A stretch of 64,000 nt of DNA from Micropterus salmoides (GCF_014851395.1 NW_024040152.1:23731144-23795143), one strand, 5' to 3'; positions 26,423 through 37,815 are shown, numbered from the stretch's first letter. Translations and numbers: made by a program. The notes: generated by a model from the sequence alone, not told the origin.

Positions 26423-26779
26423 GTCAACAATAAGCCTCAGTTTAGCTGGAAATTTACAGCTGAATGAATAGAGACTGCAGCTCTGCAGCTTCTCAAGATT
26501 AAAGCGGAGCCACCATGTGTTACAGACAGTGTGGCTGGCCAGTCAGCAGGATCTATAGGTGCTGCTTTGATGGACATACATGCTTCAGGATATGTTCCAG
26601 TTGTTCCAGTCTGCAAGTTGTCAAGTAGTAGCAGTGTATGTTGTGCTTGTTGTTTCTTCCCCTGCAGGTAAATCCAAACATACTTGAAGATATAGTAAGT
26701 CCTTGAGGATACTTAATGATTCATTATAACACACCAGGCAATAAACATATCTGAAGAATACAAGTTAAACATGTTTGAC

Positions 26780-26817
26780 CAGTACTGTTCAATTACATTA
26801 GTAATTGAACAGTACTG
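26780..26817. repeat. 38-bp perfect palindrome
   Basis: The left arm CAGTACTGTTCAATTAC (26780-26796) and its exact reverse complement (26801-26817) are separated by ATTA. This would form a hairpin with a 17-bp stem and 4-base loop. No transposon ends or transcription signals lie nearby. Confidence 0.95.
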
Positions 26818-27010
26818 AGTAAAAAAATAATTTTTTTGATGGGAATAAGTTATTCAAGATTGATTGTGTTCTGTAAACAACTTGAATAAACACAGATGAT
26901 TTCAGTCTAATATTGATTAGTATTTAGGTTAGCTAGGTTCCCTTTCTTAATAGTTATAACATTAATTATTACTAAGTTGTTTAGTTGTTTTTATACATTT
27001 ATGCATTACC

Positions 27011-27136
27011 CATCCCATCCACAGCCTCTTCATTCTGCTGCTGTCTGGCAAGCAGTACAGAAGTATCTGCTGTTATACAGCCATATTATAGAGCAGCTTC
27101 TTTCCTCAGGCTGTGAGACTCCTCAACAATCGTAAT
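27011..27136 (+). pseudogene. LINE 3'-end fragment (degenerate)
   Basis: One frame reads HPIHSLFILLLSGKQYRS, then a TAG, then SSFFPQAVRLLNNRN. This is the conserved extreme C-terminus of fish LINE ORF2 proteins of the CR1/L2/Rex1 type, where a short segment ends in a SFFP-AVRLLN motif. Only about 40 codons remain and an in-frame stop interrupts them. The upstream reverse transcriptase and the tail are missing. Confidence 0.65.
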
Positions 27137-28804
27137 CGTACATCATTGCTCCAAAGCTACCTAGCTAGCTAGCTAATACAAATGTACACAACACACAAAA
27201 CCTTATGTTAACAAAACATGACATGGCATAAGTGGATGGTGACATTTTTTGCTGAACCAAAACTGATGTAAAACTCCTCATTTAATAGTAAAGCAGCACC
27301 CAAAAAAATATTTAACCCATCTTTAATGTTTTCCTGAAAAGTGAGCAGTGCTTCCTTAACAATGTGTAAATTCTCTTTTTTTGGAGTTTATTAGGACATA
27401 TTTAGTTCTCAATGAACACTCAAATGCCTAGAAAAGAGTCTTACAGTACAATATCAAAATAGTTTTAAGTTACTCAGTCCTAGATATTTGCTTCAAATGA
27501 AATGGTGTCAAAAGCAAATATAACTCCCTGTTGATACATAACTGAAAAAGTATGTCAATTGGTTTTTAGTGTATCTAGCTTTCTTAAATGTCAATATTTT
27601 AACAAACTCGAACCCATTTAAAAACAAATCTACATGTATCTGTGCATACCTATGCATACACATTACTTAGGAATTTGACAATAAGTCAGCCACTTATTCC
27701 TTCTATTTAGCAATCTGCCTGTCTGTCTTTTCAGAGTGGAGGAACTGAATTCTCTAACTAGACCAACACAGATCTGACAAGGTTGTGTGCACCTGTCATG
27801 TCTCGCTCTCCTATAACTTTAACATGTTCATGTCCAGGCCTGGCAGGTCATTATAATAAATGAGGTTGGCTTAGTGGACAGCCATGCCTCGTTCCTCTTC
27901 ACTAATGGGAGTGAAGAAATCTGCTAACCAGTACTTTACACTGACTGATGCTGAAGGCTCAAAGAAACTAGTTAAGGTGGACAATTAGAATTGCTGGGGG
28001 TAGGGTATATCGCCCTACCCAAACACATGAAATGTTCCTTGTTATTTTAATAATTCAGACAGCGGCTAATTCCTACAGCTCGACTGTGTCAAGGTAATGT
28101 GCAGCTCACATGTCCTAGATGTGTCACTTTGAACTTAGTCACTACAGCTTCTGAAGCACAGCAGACAGGTTCCTAGCAGGGGAGACGGTGTGGACTTTCA
28201 ATTAAATCAAGGATGGGGGACAATACTGAGAGGGAAGAAATGCAAGAGGAAGAGCTAAAAACCGTGTGTGGCATAACATCTGTGATGGTGTATTTCTGTA
28301 TGCATTGTATATGTACATAGGCTTGTCTCTCTTTCTTGATTTGACAGCATCCCTTATTCTATGCTCGGCAACACCACCCTCCACCAACAATATGTTGAAT
28401 TGAACACAGAAAAGGCATAACTTGTATGAAATTCTCTCAGCCCTTCTGGGGCAAATTCTGCCCTCAGTGCTAACACAGCTCAACAACAGACCTACACACA
28501 TACCTTGATGCTCAAGTCTAAGGCTGTTAGACCCTCCACTCACATCTGAAGTGGCTTAGCACAAGTGCAAATCTCTCCAAACCAGTCCCTGAGGACTCTA
28601 TTTCATACTCCCATCCCCTCTCTGCCTCTTCCTCTCCAATATGCCTGACCTAGACGTCTGCGCTCCTTTCATCCACATTCCCATGGAAACTCATTTAGCC
28701 TAGCTAGAGGGAGAAGGCAACCCTAGGTTCAATTGGCTGGATTTACACTTGAGATATTATTCATTACATTAGCTGCCATGCTGATCTCTTGCTCGGTTGT
28801 TCTC

Positions 28805-28808
<4 letters not shown>
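27137..28808. other. non-coding interval, nothing recognised
   Basis: AT-rich unique DNA. Several thousand-copy-style motifs are absent and no exon was identified. Confidence 0.45.

Positions 28809-28863
<55 letters not shown>
28809..28863. repeat. CT microsatellite
   Basis: CT tract of about 27 units. It produces Leu-Ser repeat ORFs that are not genes. Confidence 0.95.
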
Positions 28864-28865
<2 letters not shown>

Positions 28866-30780
28866 ATCTTTCTCTCATTGTCTGGTGCAAGGCTTCTCAA
28901 CATATTCCCTGTCTTAAAATTCATGGACTTCTTCTCAATACATACCTACATTCAGTTTTCTGCTATTGTTACCCACCCTGTCTCATCGCCACAGGAAAAT
29001 TGCATTCTTGAATGTCAAGAGCAATATTTTCAAGGACACATTAAAGCGATGGCACAAAGCTGCTGCATAACAAAGTAAACTTGTCTTAGATTTATTTGAA
29101 TGTGCGCCAGTGATTGTAATAATATGCAAATACGGAGATATCCCTTTACTTTAAAAAAAAACAACTAAATTAAAAAATAAGAATAATTGAATTGTCAATG
29201 CTTGTTAAGACAATTCAACATGGTGTCCAGACAATGTAACAGTAAGAGGATTTTTTTTATCTTCAAAAACAAATGTGTGGCTATCAATACCACGGAATGT
29301 AATGGCTAATTGTCCTTGCAGATTTTATGGTCTTTAAGCTTATTATACAATTGCTTGCAAGAGCCTCCTTCCTGCAGTGAGCTGAACAAGTGAAAGAGTG
29401 TGCACATGTGTATGTGTATGCATATCAAAAGAAATGTATGATTCCTCTTATTCACATCTGTACTCAATCCTCCTGCAATATCCCTTGCTCATTCTCAACT
29501 ACTAGCATATTTAATTATGTGGCCGGTCTGTCGATATACAGTAGCATGCTAATGGTGATTACTTGACTGAAAATTAAGCTATTAATCCAGATTGAGCATT
29601 AATATATTCAGCTGCAAACAGCCCCAGGACAAGTAACGTTAAAGGGGTAACAATTATTAACTTTAACTTTACCTCCAGCTTTCACGCAACAACACGCCCA
29701 TGTGTGCACATACACACACCGTGTTATACAGTCACTCACAATGCTTCACCATCTCCTCTACCTGACAATATTACTCTTGAGAAATCACTTTTTTGTTTCC
29801 TGGTCAGACATGTCTGCATGTTCATGTTTGTGTGTGTGTGTACGTCTATGTTACATTGCAGTATACTGAAACTCTACACTATCTGTGCTTGATGTGTACA
29901 GTCACACAGTACCACACACGCATGCAGGTGTGTATCTGCCTTTGTGTGGTTATATGTGTCTGAGTGTGCACATTCACATAATGTATGTGCACATGCCTCT
30001 TTGTCACAGAGAGAAGAGGGGGGGTGTATCCATCTTTCCCAGTCCATTTTTTGGAGATAATGACGGCCATTTCTTCTTCTCAGTGACTGATGACAGGCAG
30101 AACTAACCGCTAATGGCATGCCAGTGCTGGAGCGTGCCACTTATGTTATTTTTCCTGACAAGACTCAGGGGAAGGCTTCATTTTTTTGACATTTGACCAT
30201 GCAAATTCACTCCTGCTACATTATTCCACATTTACATCCATCTCTCAGCCCCCTCCCACCTCCTCCACCGTCTCCATCCACCCCAACCCACCCCACCTCT
30301 CTCCTTTTCCTTCAGAATCTGCTAGTGGTTGCAGACAGTAAAAGCCAGGCTAATAAAATGCCATAAAAAAAAAGTCACTTAAATAGCAATACAAAAGGAA
30401 TTCTGAATAAACTTTTTTACCTTTCCAGCTTAGACCTTTTTTAAAGCAAATGAGGTGGTCAAACGGGAAGCTGGTAAATGCAAAGGGCTGTGGTAAATAT
30501 AAGCTGTGTAGAGTGCAGTCAAGGTGAATTTGAGCGCCACCAAATAATTAATTGACACAGGAAATTTCAATTTGTGTATTATTCTTTTTTTAAATTCTGA
30601 GGTTGTCTGAGGCTAGTCAGGTTAGATCAGAAACAGCATGTTACAGTAAAAACACAGGCACATAGTCTACACTAATGAACAGAGATAGTCAAGAGTTAAC
30701 ATTGATTTTGAGTCCTGGACAGATCGTAGTTGTATCTTGAGGCTCACCACCAAGTCAGCCCTCAGATTTGTATTGTATTA
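28864..30780. other. non-coding interval, nothing recognised
   Basis: AT-rich unique DNA with scattered short GT runs (29828-29842). Pyrimidine-rich at 30240-30315. No exon, RNA gene or repeat family was recognised. Confidence 0.5.
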
Positions 30781-31665
30781 CAGTTTTTTCAAAACTATGT
30801 CTCCTTTTTTCAAAACTCTACACACAATTCTCCCAACTGCTCACACAAAATGCAAAATGCCTCATATGTCCTTCAAAATGAAACACTGCATTCAAAATGC
30901 CATAAACACATCCCAAAATGAAGCACTGGCATCAGAATGCTTTTTTCAACATAGTAAATTATTGGATATACCATGCATACACTGTTGTTGTAAATCTAAA
31001 GCTCATTTGTCTTTCACAGGCATATGTGTACATTTCCATACAATGTAGAGTAAAACTAATGTGCTGAAAAGTAAACTGTAAACACCAAATGCAATGTTGT
31101 ATTACTTATTTGGAAAAACAGTTATTTTTTCAGTTGTAACAGTAGCACAGTGTTGTATACAGTAGCATCCAAGAAATGAAACCCATAAACATATGTAAAC
31201 CAAAAATTAGTACTTATTTACAGTTTTTCTCGATTGCTAAGACACATTTTATGAAAGCTGCTCTCCTTTTCTTTAAACTGTGAACACAAAACCCAATTTT
31301 CAAGCTACATTCACAAAACCTCAGACTCTTCTTGCAAAACCAAACTTTCACCTCAAAACAGTTCAATCTGTGCTCAAAACTGAACTATGTTGTCAAATCG
31401 TGCCCCGAGTCAATCAAAATTAAAAACACTACTGAACAGTCACTAAACACTACATAGAAAAATAGAAAACACAATGCTCAGGACATGAAGCTGGAGAAAT
31501 AAATGTTTATTGTTCACTGTAGGCTAAATGCATGTTGCAAAACAAAAAAAACCTGTGCATTTAGCACTTGTACAAAAAGACAAAACAGAAATCTTGTGCA
31601 TTTACACGTAGCGCTTGTAAAAACAAACAGAAATCTTGTGCGTTTGCCACTTGTGTACAGTAAGC

Positions 31666-32355
31666 TCATGTAAAAATAAAGTAAAAAAATATACAAATAA
31701 GTGCATTCTCAGCCACAACATCATGTCTCCGTACTGGGTCAGGCCACAGGACTTCATCCACATCACAGGCCACATTTTGTCTGGCCAGGCAACAGGGGGG
31801 AAAACCCCTGGCATGCCGTATCCAGGCTTGGCATGCCTCCACACCTATGTCACCACAGGCAAGTCTCATGGCTTGCAGGAGATTTACCCTGGTGTAAGGT
31901 TGGCGTTCATATACCTTCCACCGCCATGAGGAGAAGAATTCCTCAATGGGGTTTAGGAAAGGGGAGTACAGTGGAAGGCAAAGATTGATAAAACCTTGGT
32001 TCATATTGAACCACTCTGTAACCTGGAGGGCTCTGTGAAAACTCACATTGTCCCAAACAACAACATAGATGGGATGCTCATCCTGCTGCCCTAACAGAGC
32101 ATCTCGCATGTGATTGAGGGAAATGAGCTGGTGAGTGTTGTAGGGCCCCAGGTTGGCATGATGGTGGGCAACCCCATGATTGCTGATGGCAGCACATAAT
32201 GTGACATTGCCATCACGCTGCCCAGGAACACCAACAATGGCCCGATGGCCAATCACATTACGGCCTCTCCTTCTCCTTTTGGTGAGATTAAACCCAGCTT
32301 CATCCATGTAGATGTATTCATGGGGTCTTTCCATTGCATCCAGTTGAAAAACCCT
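31666..32355 (-). pseudogene. DDE transposase, last exon (IS630/Tc1-like)
   Basis: This is the catalytic domain of the transposase, which cuts and rejoins the transposon ends. It starts at 32355 after a CTACAG acceptor and is open to a stop at 31666-31668. Catalytic residues are visible: MDEAGFN (first Asp), VVWDN (second Asp) and SPFLNPIEEF (Glu). By hand count, 35 residues lie between the second Asp and the first Glu of IEE. RRRRGRNVIG and GPYNTHQ are further family motifs. The C-terminus after DEVLWPDPVRR looks like an extension into non-coding DNA. This exon is intact, but the exons upstream on the minus strand carry stops, so the gene is dead. Confidence 0.85.
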
Positions 32356-32466
32356 CTGTAGAAATAGATATAGTTTTGTAAGTGATACGGAAAAAGTGAT
32401 TTAGGCCACTACAGTAAATCACTACTTAGAGTAATCAACATTGAATGTGTCTGGATATATGCCAAC

Positions 32467-32591
32467 CTGTACATACTAGAATCTTTGCTCTTTGACTCTG
32501 TCTGATTTGCGATCAAAGGGCATTCTGTATAGCTGTTTCATGTGCAGTCTGTTGCGCTTGAGAACACGATCAACAGTAGAGAGGATGGAAT
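32467..32591 (-). pseudogene. transposase middle exon with in-frame stop
   Basis: Reading on the minus strand gives SILSTVDRVLKRNRLHMKQL, then YRMPFDRKSDRVKEQRF, a TAG (32478-32476), and YVQ. It precedes a CAG/GTTGGC donor. The 111-base intron 32466-32356 ends in CTACAG. The sequence is the second helix-turn-helix/linker part of the family's protein. I infer the TAG replaced a glutamate codon, by comparison with remembered relatives. The segment normally linking this to the first exon (about 50 residues) is absent. Confidence 0.7.
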
Positions 32592-32789
32592 ACTAGGCCT
32601 ACAAACAGTTAGACCAACCCTCCATTATAATACTACAGTACATTGGTACAGTGATGTACTGAAACATATATTTACTTACAGTATACTGTGGTACAGCATA
32701 TAGTATGTCATACAGTAATTGCTGTCAACATTTACATACTGTACTATAATGTCAAAAAAAGGTAATTCCCTCTTCTCTTCTCTAAATCT

Positions 32790-32993
32790 TCAGATTATGG
32801 TGGACACAGTGAATCTACTGATGTTTGGTTGTACCCTTTGTCCAGCCTCCCTCATGCTCATACCATGGACAAGAACATGGTCAATCACAGTAGCTCTGAT
32901 TTCATCAGATATTACTGTTCTTTGTCTTCGCTGACCACCTCGACCACCTCGACCTCCTCTCACACGAACTCTACCTTTCAGATTTCTATCCAT
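32790..32993 (-). pseudogene. transposase first exon, N-terminal DNA-binding part
   Basis: ATG at 32993. The product begins MDRNLKGRVRVRGG, is Gly/Arg-rich, and continues with DEIRATVIDHVLVHGMSMRE and AGQRVQPNISRFTVSTII, a helix-turn-helix of the IS630/Tc1 type. A TGA (32792-32790) then follows, with RFREE continuing in frame after it. This suggests an Arg CGA codon changed to TGA. The downstream 32600-32780 sequence is repetitive ACAGTAT-type DNA with no coding match. Confidence 0.75.
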
Positions 32994-33349
32994 TGTAGGG
33001 CCTCACAAACCAGTGCTCTCTGAACTTGCTTACTGTATATGTTCCCTCACATCATTAGCCACAAGTGTGATCAATTTTGAGTTGTTGTGTTCAAGTGGTG
33101 ACACCTGTGCTTTAATTGCAGCACGGGTGCATCACAATGAAAATGTGTTGGCAAGTTGTGTCAGGTGAAAAGTGCTTATGGTTTTGCCAAAAGAGTGATT
33201 GATTCAATCAGTGGGTTCAGGCAACTGAGCATTTGGTTCAGGCAATAGGGTTTAGTGTTTTAGCAATTGAGAAAAACTGTAACAATACTATACTGCTGAA
33301 ATAACCAATATATTGTGCAACCTGTTCTAATTTCTGAAGGTTCAAATTA

Positions 33350-33564
33350 TGGACGCCACTGTAAAGCTACTCAACTTGGGCTGGACTCTCAGTCCAGCTT
33401 CTCTCATGGTCAACCTGTGGTCACATAATCAATAAGTGCGGCCTTGATCTCATCAGTGATGGCTCTCCTTCCTTCTCTTCTTTGCCCTCGTCCTCTTCCT
33501 CCTAGTCATCTTCCTCCTCCTCTTCTACCAACTCTTCCTCCTTGAACTTTTCATCTCTGTCCAT
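33350..33564 (-). pseudogene. N-terminal transposase remnant of the outer element
   Basis: ATG at 33564. It reads MDRDEKFKEEELVEEEEEDD, a stop, then an acidic/Gly-Lys tract, EGRAITDEIKAALIDYV, and more stops. DEIKAALIDYV aligns with DEIRATVIDHV of the inner element, and both start MDR. The basic RGG tract of the inner copy is replaced by acidic codons here. It is clearly homologous but non-functional. Confidence 0.65.
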
Positions 33565-33944
33565 TGTTGGCATCCATTGTTCAAAACAGGTAATTTGACC
33601 TTTGACCTATGTATACTAAAACAGTGATTGGTTAGTGATCAGTTAAGCAGTTAGTGTGTGCATATGTGAGGAGTGGCTGTGTGACCTGGTGAATATGTGT
33701 AGAATTCAGATTGATTGTGTTTGGAAAAGGAAAGCAGGTCACTTCCTGTTAGATTTTTGTGTCACACAGAATTGTGTGTAGTGTTTTGAAAAAAGAGTTT
33801 CAAAAGAGTTTGAAAACTGAGTGAAAGACCGAGAAATAGCTAATGGTTTTGGAGATTTGAGATGAGGTTTTGCTCTTTGAGTGAGAGGTTTCAAAAACTG
33901 GCTGACATGTAAAGATTTCGTGTGTAAGCAGTTGGAAAAAACTG

Positions 33945-34430
33945 TGAGCCATAACATACTCCTATTTTAATTTGGAATTTTTTTTGTCTTTCTCTGCAAA
34001 ACTTCTTCATATTTGCTACTTCAGATCCATTCAGGTTATGTTTTAAGGGCATCAAACTACAGTATGTGCCTTCAGGAACCACACATTCATATTAAAAACC
34101 CCTTAGTTCACAAACACCAGGTGTGGTCCACATCCACTAATAATGCATTCCTGTTTTCCCTATTCCTTGCTGCCTTTTTCGTCTCATAAGTTAGCGATAC
34201 GAGACTGCACTCTTATTAATGCAACAACTTTGTTTCCCTTCAGATGATTTAAAGAGTTACCGCCTCACTGGGTGGTATTGGTTTTGTGTGTTTGTGTGTG
34301 TGTGTGTGTGTACATGTCTGTTATTGTGCCCTTTGTGGAGATGTGTAGGTTTGCATATGGGTGTGTTCCTGCAGTCAGAAATTCTGTGTGTTTGTGCTTC
34401 CCCAGCTGAGACATAAGACTGTGTGTATGG

Positions 34431-34471
<41 letters not shown>

Positions 34472-35964
34472 TGTGTGTGTGAGAATGTGAAAGAGAGAGA
34501 AGCAGGGGGTTGATGGGTCTTGGTGGGTCAGCACACCTGCTGTGGCTACAAGCACTCTGGGACAGCTAATGTTCTCTGAGCTGACAGGAATCTCCCCCAC
34601 CACTCCAATGCCCAGCCCCCCTCCCCTCTGCTTCCCCTTTAGTTTGAGCTTAGATAGATTGCCCTTGTAACAGGGGCTAATAATGTGCCACAGAAGGCTT
34701 TTTAATGGGGAGGACTTTGATAGGTTTTCCAGGACACAGAAAAAGCCACACAAAGGAAGACATATGCATGGCATGCACATGAAGACGAGAACGGACACAC
34801 ACATTGATGCACACGTGCATGCCTGTGAACTCACAAACTTAAACAAATGTGGATATGCACACACACCCACACACACTCTACCTGTCGGCTTGTTTTACCA
34901 CATTATTATGGCTGGCAGGGGGTCTCTGGCCCTCTGCTGTTCTCCAAAGGCAGCCTGTAATGTGTCAAGAGAGAGAAAATGAGGAAGGAGGGAATAGAGG
35001 AAGGAAAAGAAAGAGAGAAGGAGGAGGAGGTAGACTGCCAGCTGACAATGAAATAAAGCCCATTAGAGAGAAGTAAAATAACACAGGGAAGAAAGTGACA
35101 GCAGGCCTGTTACACACATAGCTTTACTGTCTTTAACTACTGTCAGCCCCACTGGGTGACAGCAGCTGCCATCTCTCACACATACACATATAAAGGCAGG
35201 CATATACGTGCACACACACGCACATAGGCACACAAACATAAGGATTTACACACACAAAGGCTTGCAGTCACACATTCCCTACTTGTAATCATGCACATGC
35301 AGGCATGCGCAAATAAAAGGACATACACACACATAGGAACAGAATGCACCTATCAAAACCACTGAAATGCACAATGAAAATCATACATTTGAAAGATGAT
35401 TTTTGTCATTTTTCAAAGTGGATTTTTAATTGTCATTATGGTTAGATGTATGTCTATACTGTATATAAAAGCAGCCTTGTTTTACATCATCAACATGATG
35501 ATGTTTCAAAATGAAAACAAAAAGAAAACATTGCCACAAGTGGCAGTGATTGGGATCCAAACAGACTGCAAACATTTGGATGATTGTTTTATTATTTAAT
35601 TGACAATAAGCAAAAATATAGATTTTCTTTCAAATATTGAATCATGGTCATCACTACATGCTGATGGTCTGTTAGGGCATATATATATACTTTCAGATAC
35701 AGTTGATGTAACTTATGACCCTCAGAGAAGATGTGTTTCACATGACTACATGTGTTGCTATATCAATCAATAGATAAAAAGATATTGGTTAGCTTTTATA
35801 ATTGACGGATCAAAATTTCTTTAATTTAACATCAGTGGAGTCCGTAGATTACCGTGATTACGTTTTGGGACGATTAGCCCAACATTGTCTAACTAGATGT
35901 TTGAAATAGGGGAAGGAATTGCAAAATTTGATATTTTCAGAGCAGAAAAAAAGATGCAGATGAG
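33945..35964. other. non-coding with CA/TG-rich stretches
   Basis: Contains GT and GA microsatellites (34283-34311 and 34430-34500) and scattered CA runs at 34855-34876 and 35160-35340. The segment 34540-34760 is more complex. No exon was recognised. Confidence 0.5.
34430..34500. repeat. GT/GA compound microsatellite
   Basis: GT tract, GA tract of about 14 units, then GT again. It creates a Ser-Leu repeat ORF on the minus strand. Confidence 0.95.
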
Positions 35965-36037
35965 CCTTAAGGTCACTGAGTGTCCTTATATATTTGCCTG
36001 TGTAGTGGAATTTACAATCCACCAGCCAATTTTGGTG
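35965..36037 (+). repeat. dispersed repeat, copy 1
   Basis: Matches 36853-36927: CCTTAAGGTCACTGAGTGTC, a variable stretch, GTGGAATTTACAATCCACCA and CCAATTTTGGTG. This is about 74 bp with scattered substitutions. No element ends are visible. Confidence 0.7.
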
Positions 36038-36177
36038 TTTCTACGTCTTACTGTACTTGCTAGAAACACTTTTTAGAAGAGAAAAATACTAAAAAGACAT
36101 TTTCAGGGGGTTACAATAGGCAACATTGGACATGGTATGACCTGAATGAGCACTTCAAAATCATACACGCTGCCAAG

Positions 36178-36257
36178 TAGGACTTTGCCACCTTGGGATT
36201 TGAACCCTGGACCAATGTATTCCCAGAGAAGGTGACTTACTGACTGCACAGCTGGGG
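36178..36257 (-). repeat. tRNA-like segment, possible SINE head
   Basis: On the minus strand there is a D-arm-like GTGCAGTCAGTAAG and, about 35 bases later, a perfect B-box GGTTCAAATCC. This is the spacing of a tRNA gene or tRNA-derived SINE. The acceptor stem does not pair convincingly and there is no clean terminator, so it is not called a functional tRNA. Confidence 0.35.
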
Positions 36258-36852
36258 ATACATGGCTTCCACATACCTTCTCATAAGTTGAAGCAATGAT
36301 ATCATGTACAAAACTATTTTTTTGTCCATTCAAACTTAAAAACGCAACAGTCAGAATATTTGTGATTAAATTCTGAAATAAATCACTTATCATTCTGCTG
36401 ATTTTGGGTGTATTGTCAAAGTGTGATCAAACATTTGGTAAAATAGAAATGTTAAAGTACTAATAACAGTATATAAAGTACTAATAACAGTAAAACAGTG
36501 CTTGAAAGTCACTGTGGACATTTTAGCACTGTTGGGCGGTTTTTTTTAAGTTTGGAATGTGAAATGTCTAGAAATTTAGAGTAGTTGTGATAAGCCACAC
36601 CCACTTTAATAAATCATTACCAAATTCCACGCGTTGAGTGAGTCATGATGCCAGATCGTATTAACTGTTTACATTTGTGGCACCCCCTAAAGATGCAGGG
36701 CAATGCTCTTTAGTACATAAGCTTAGTGAAAACTCCAGAACAGGATGATATTTCAACACATTCGTGAGTTATTGTTTTGACAGGAATGTTTATTCTAAAC
36801 CAAGTTGTTTGAAATTATTGAAAAAGCGTAAACTTGATTGTTACAGCTGTCA

Positions 36853-36927
36853 CCTTGAGGTCAGTGAGTGTCATTTTATGTGTCTGATTAGTGGGTGGAA
36901 TTTGCAACCCACCATCCAATTTTGGTG
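36853..36927 (+). repeat. dispersed repeat, copy 2
   Basis: Second copy of the unit at 35965-36037, same orientation, about 890 bp downstream. The DNA beyond the core differs. Confidence 0.7.
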
Positions 36928-37368
36928 ACTTTCAGCTCTTTTGGTTTTAGCTGAAAAAAGAAGAAGAAGAAAATGAGAAGCAGAGCTCTGGCAGCGAGAT
37001 TTGCTGCTTGGGCCCCTAAAAAAGAAAGAAATAATGATCACTGGTTGTTCTGTTTTTTAGTCGTCCCTTAGAAACACAGTGACAAATACACACCTGAATT
37101 TTGTTACACTTGCATCCCATGAGTATTTGTGCTAAAAAAGAAAATTTCAGACCACCCAAAAACATGCATGAACTTGGCAAATTGTGTGACCTTCAACGTG
37201 TAAATGTTTTACTTTTTCAACCATGGTGAAAATTTGCTCCATGGGTTGATTCACACTACATTTGCATGACATGCTTGTCTTGACATCTTCATTGTAAGAA
37301 ACACTGGACACACAGAGAAGACACCATTTCCATATCTTTTATTAAAAGTTGTTGTTGTCACAGTATAA

Positions 37369-37815
37369 GACAAGCTGGACTGGACAGAAAATATGGACAC
37401 TCTCCACAGGAAAGGGCAGACCCGTCTGTACTTCCTGAGAAGGCTGGGATGCTTCAACATCTGCAAAAAACTGCTGCAGATGTTTTACCAGTCTGTGGTG
37501 GCCAGCGTCCTCTTTTATGTTGTAGTTTGCTGGGGAGGAAGCAGCAAGAAGAGAGATGCCGGTCGACTGGACAGACTGGTGAGGAGAGCTGGCTCAGTGG
37601 TGGGCTCAGAGCTGGACTCTCTAGTGACAGTGGCAGAAAGAAGGACCCTGGACAAACTGCTGGCCATACTGGACAATGCCCACCACCCTCTGCACAACAC
37701 CTTCATCGGGCAGAGGAGTGTGTTCAGTGGCAGACTGCTGTCCAAGCCCACCTCCACCAACAGACTTATTAACTCTTTCGTCCCCCTGGCCATCAGACTG
37801 TACAACAGCTCCTAG
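37369..37815 (+). pseudogene. C-terminal piece of LINE ORF2 (reverse transcriptase)
   Basis: In-frame from GAC at 37369, directly after a TAA, to TAG at 37813-37815, about 148 codons without interruption. Key motifs are LDWTENMDTLHRKGQ, RLYFLRRLGCFNIC, FYQSVVASVLFYVVVCWGG, RLDRLVRRAGSVVG, HHPLHNTF and SFVPLAIRLYNSS. This is the conserved post-catalytic region of fish L2/Rex-type LINE ORF2. The endonuclease and the catalytic YXDD part are missing, so it cannot retrotranspose. The open frame suggests a fairly recent insertion. Confidence 0.85.

Larger units (their letters stand above)
25838..26460 (+). mobile_element. probable hAT-type repeat, left end visible
   Basis: It opens with TAGGGCTGACCCCAAATAGT and continues with GATTTGATACTTCGATT and GCCTGATTCGACT. 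I recognise this as the start of a fish hAT-type repeat. No matching right terminus (complement of TAGGGCTGA) was found nearby, so the right limit is a guess. The interior has a 16-bp perfect inverted repeat and a GA microsatellite. No transposase ORF. Confidence 0.45.
31221..33279 (-). mobile_element. inner IS630/Tc1-like transposon, 2059 bp
   Basis: The termini are nearly perfect inverted repeats: CAGTTTTTCTCGATTGCTAA at the left and the complement of CAGTTTTTCTCAATTGCTAA at the right, with similarity continuing a few bases further. They are flanked by TA on both sides (31219-31220 and 33280-33281), the target duplication of the IS630/Tc1/mariner superfamily. It encodes a transposase on the minus strand that has at least two in-frame stops. 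It sits inside a related, older element. Confidence 0.9.
30781..33944 (-). mobile_element. outer IS630/Tc1-like element, split by a relative
   Basis: The left end CAGTTTTTTCAAAACT follows a TA (30779-30780). The right end, complementary GTTGGAAAAAACTG, stops at 33944 and is followed by TG, a likely decayed TA target duplication. Both ends have subterminal runs of AAAACT/TCAAAA motifs. The element is interrupted at 31219-33281 by a younger relative. What remains of its own gene is an N-terminal exon remnant (33564 to about 33350). Its DDE domain is missing. Confidence 0.7.

Noticed and set aside
28733..29078. Two overlapping ORFs with Leu-Ser repeats
   Set aside because: Produced by the CT microsatellite; the flanking parts have no family resemblance or splice context.
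34265..34876. A 203-codon minus-strand ORF, one of the longest in the window
   Set aside because: It runs through GT/GA simple repeats and CA-rich DNA. The composition is Ser/Thr/Leu/His low-complexity with no domain.
36178..36257. A functional tRNA gene
   Set aside because: A- and B-box-like sequences are present, but the acceptor arms do not pair and no T-run terminator follows; a SINE head fits better.
37449..37805. ORFs of about 100 codons in other frames over the LINE
   Set aside because: Shadows of the LINE ORF2 frame at 37369-37815.
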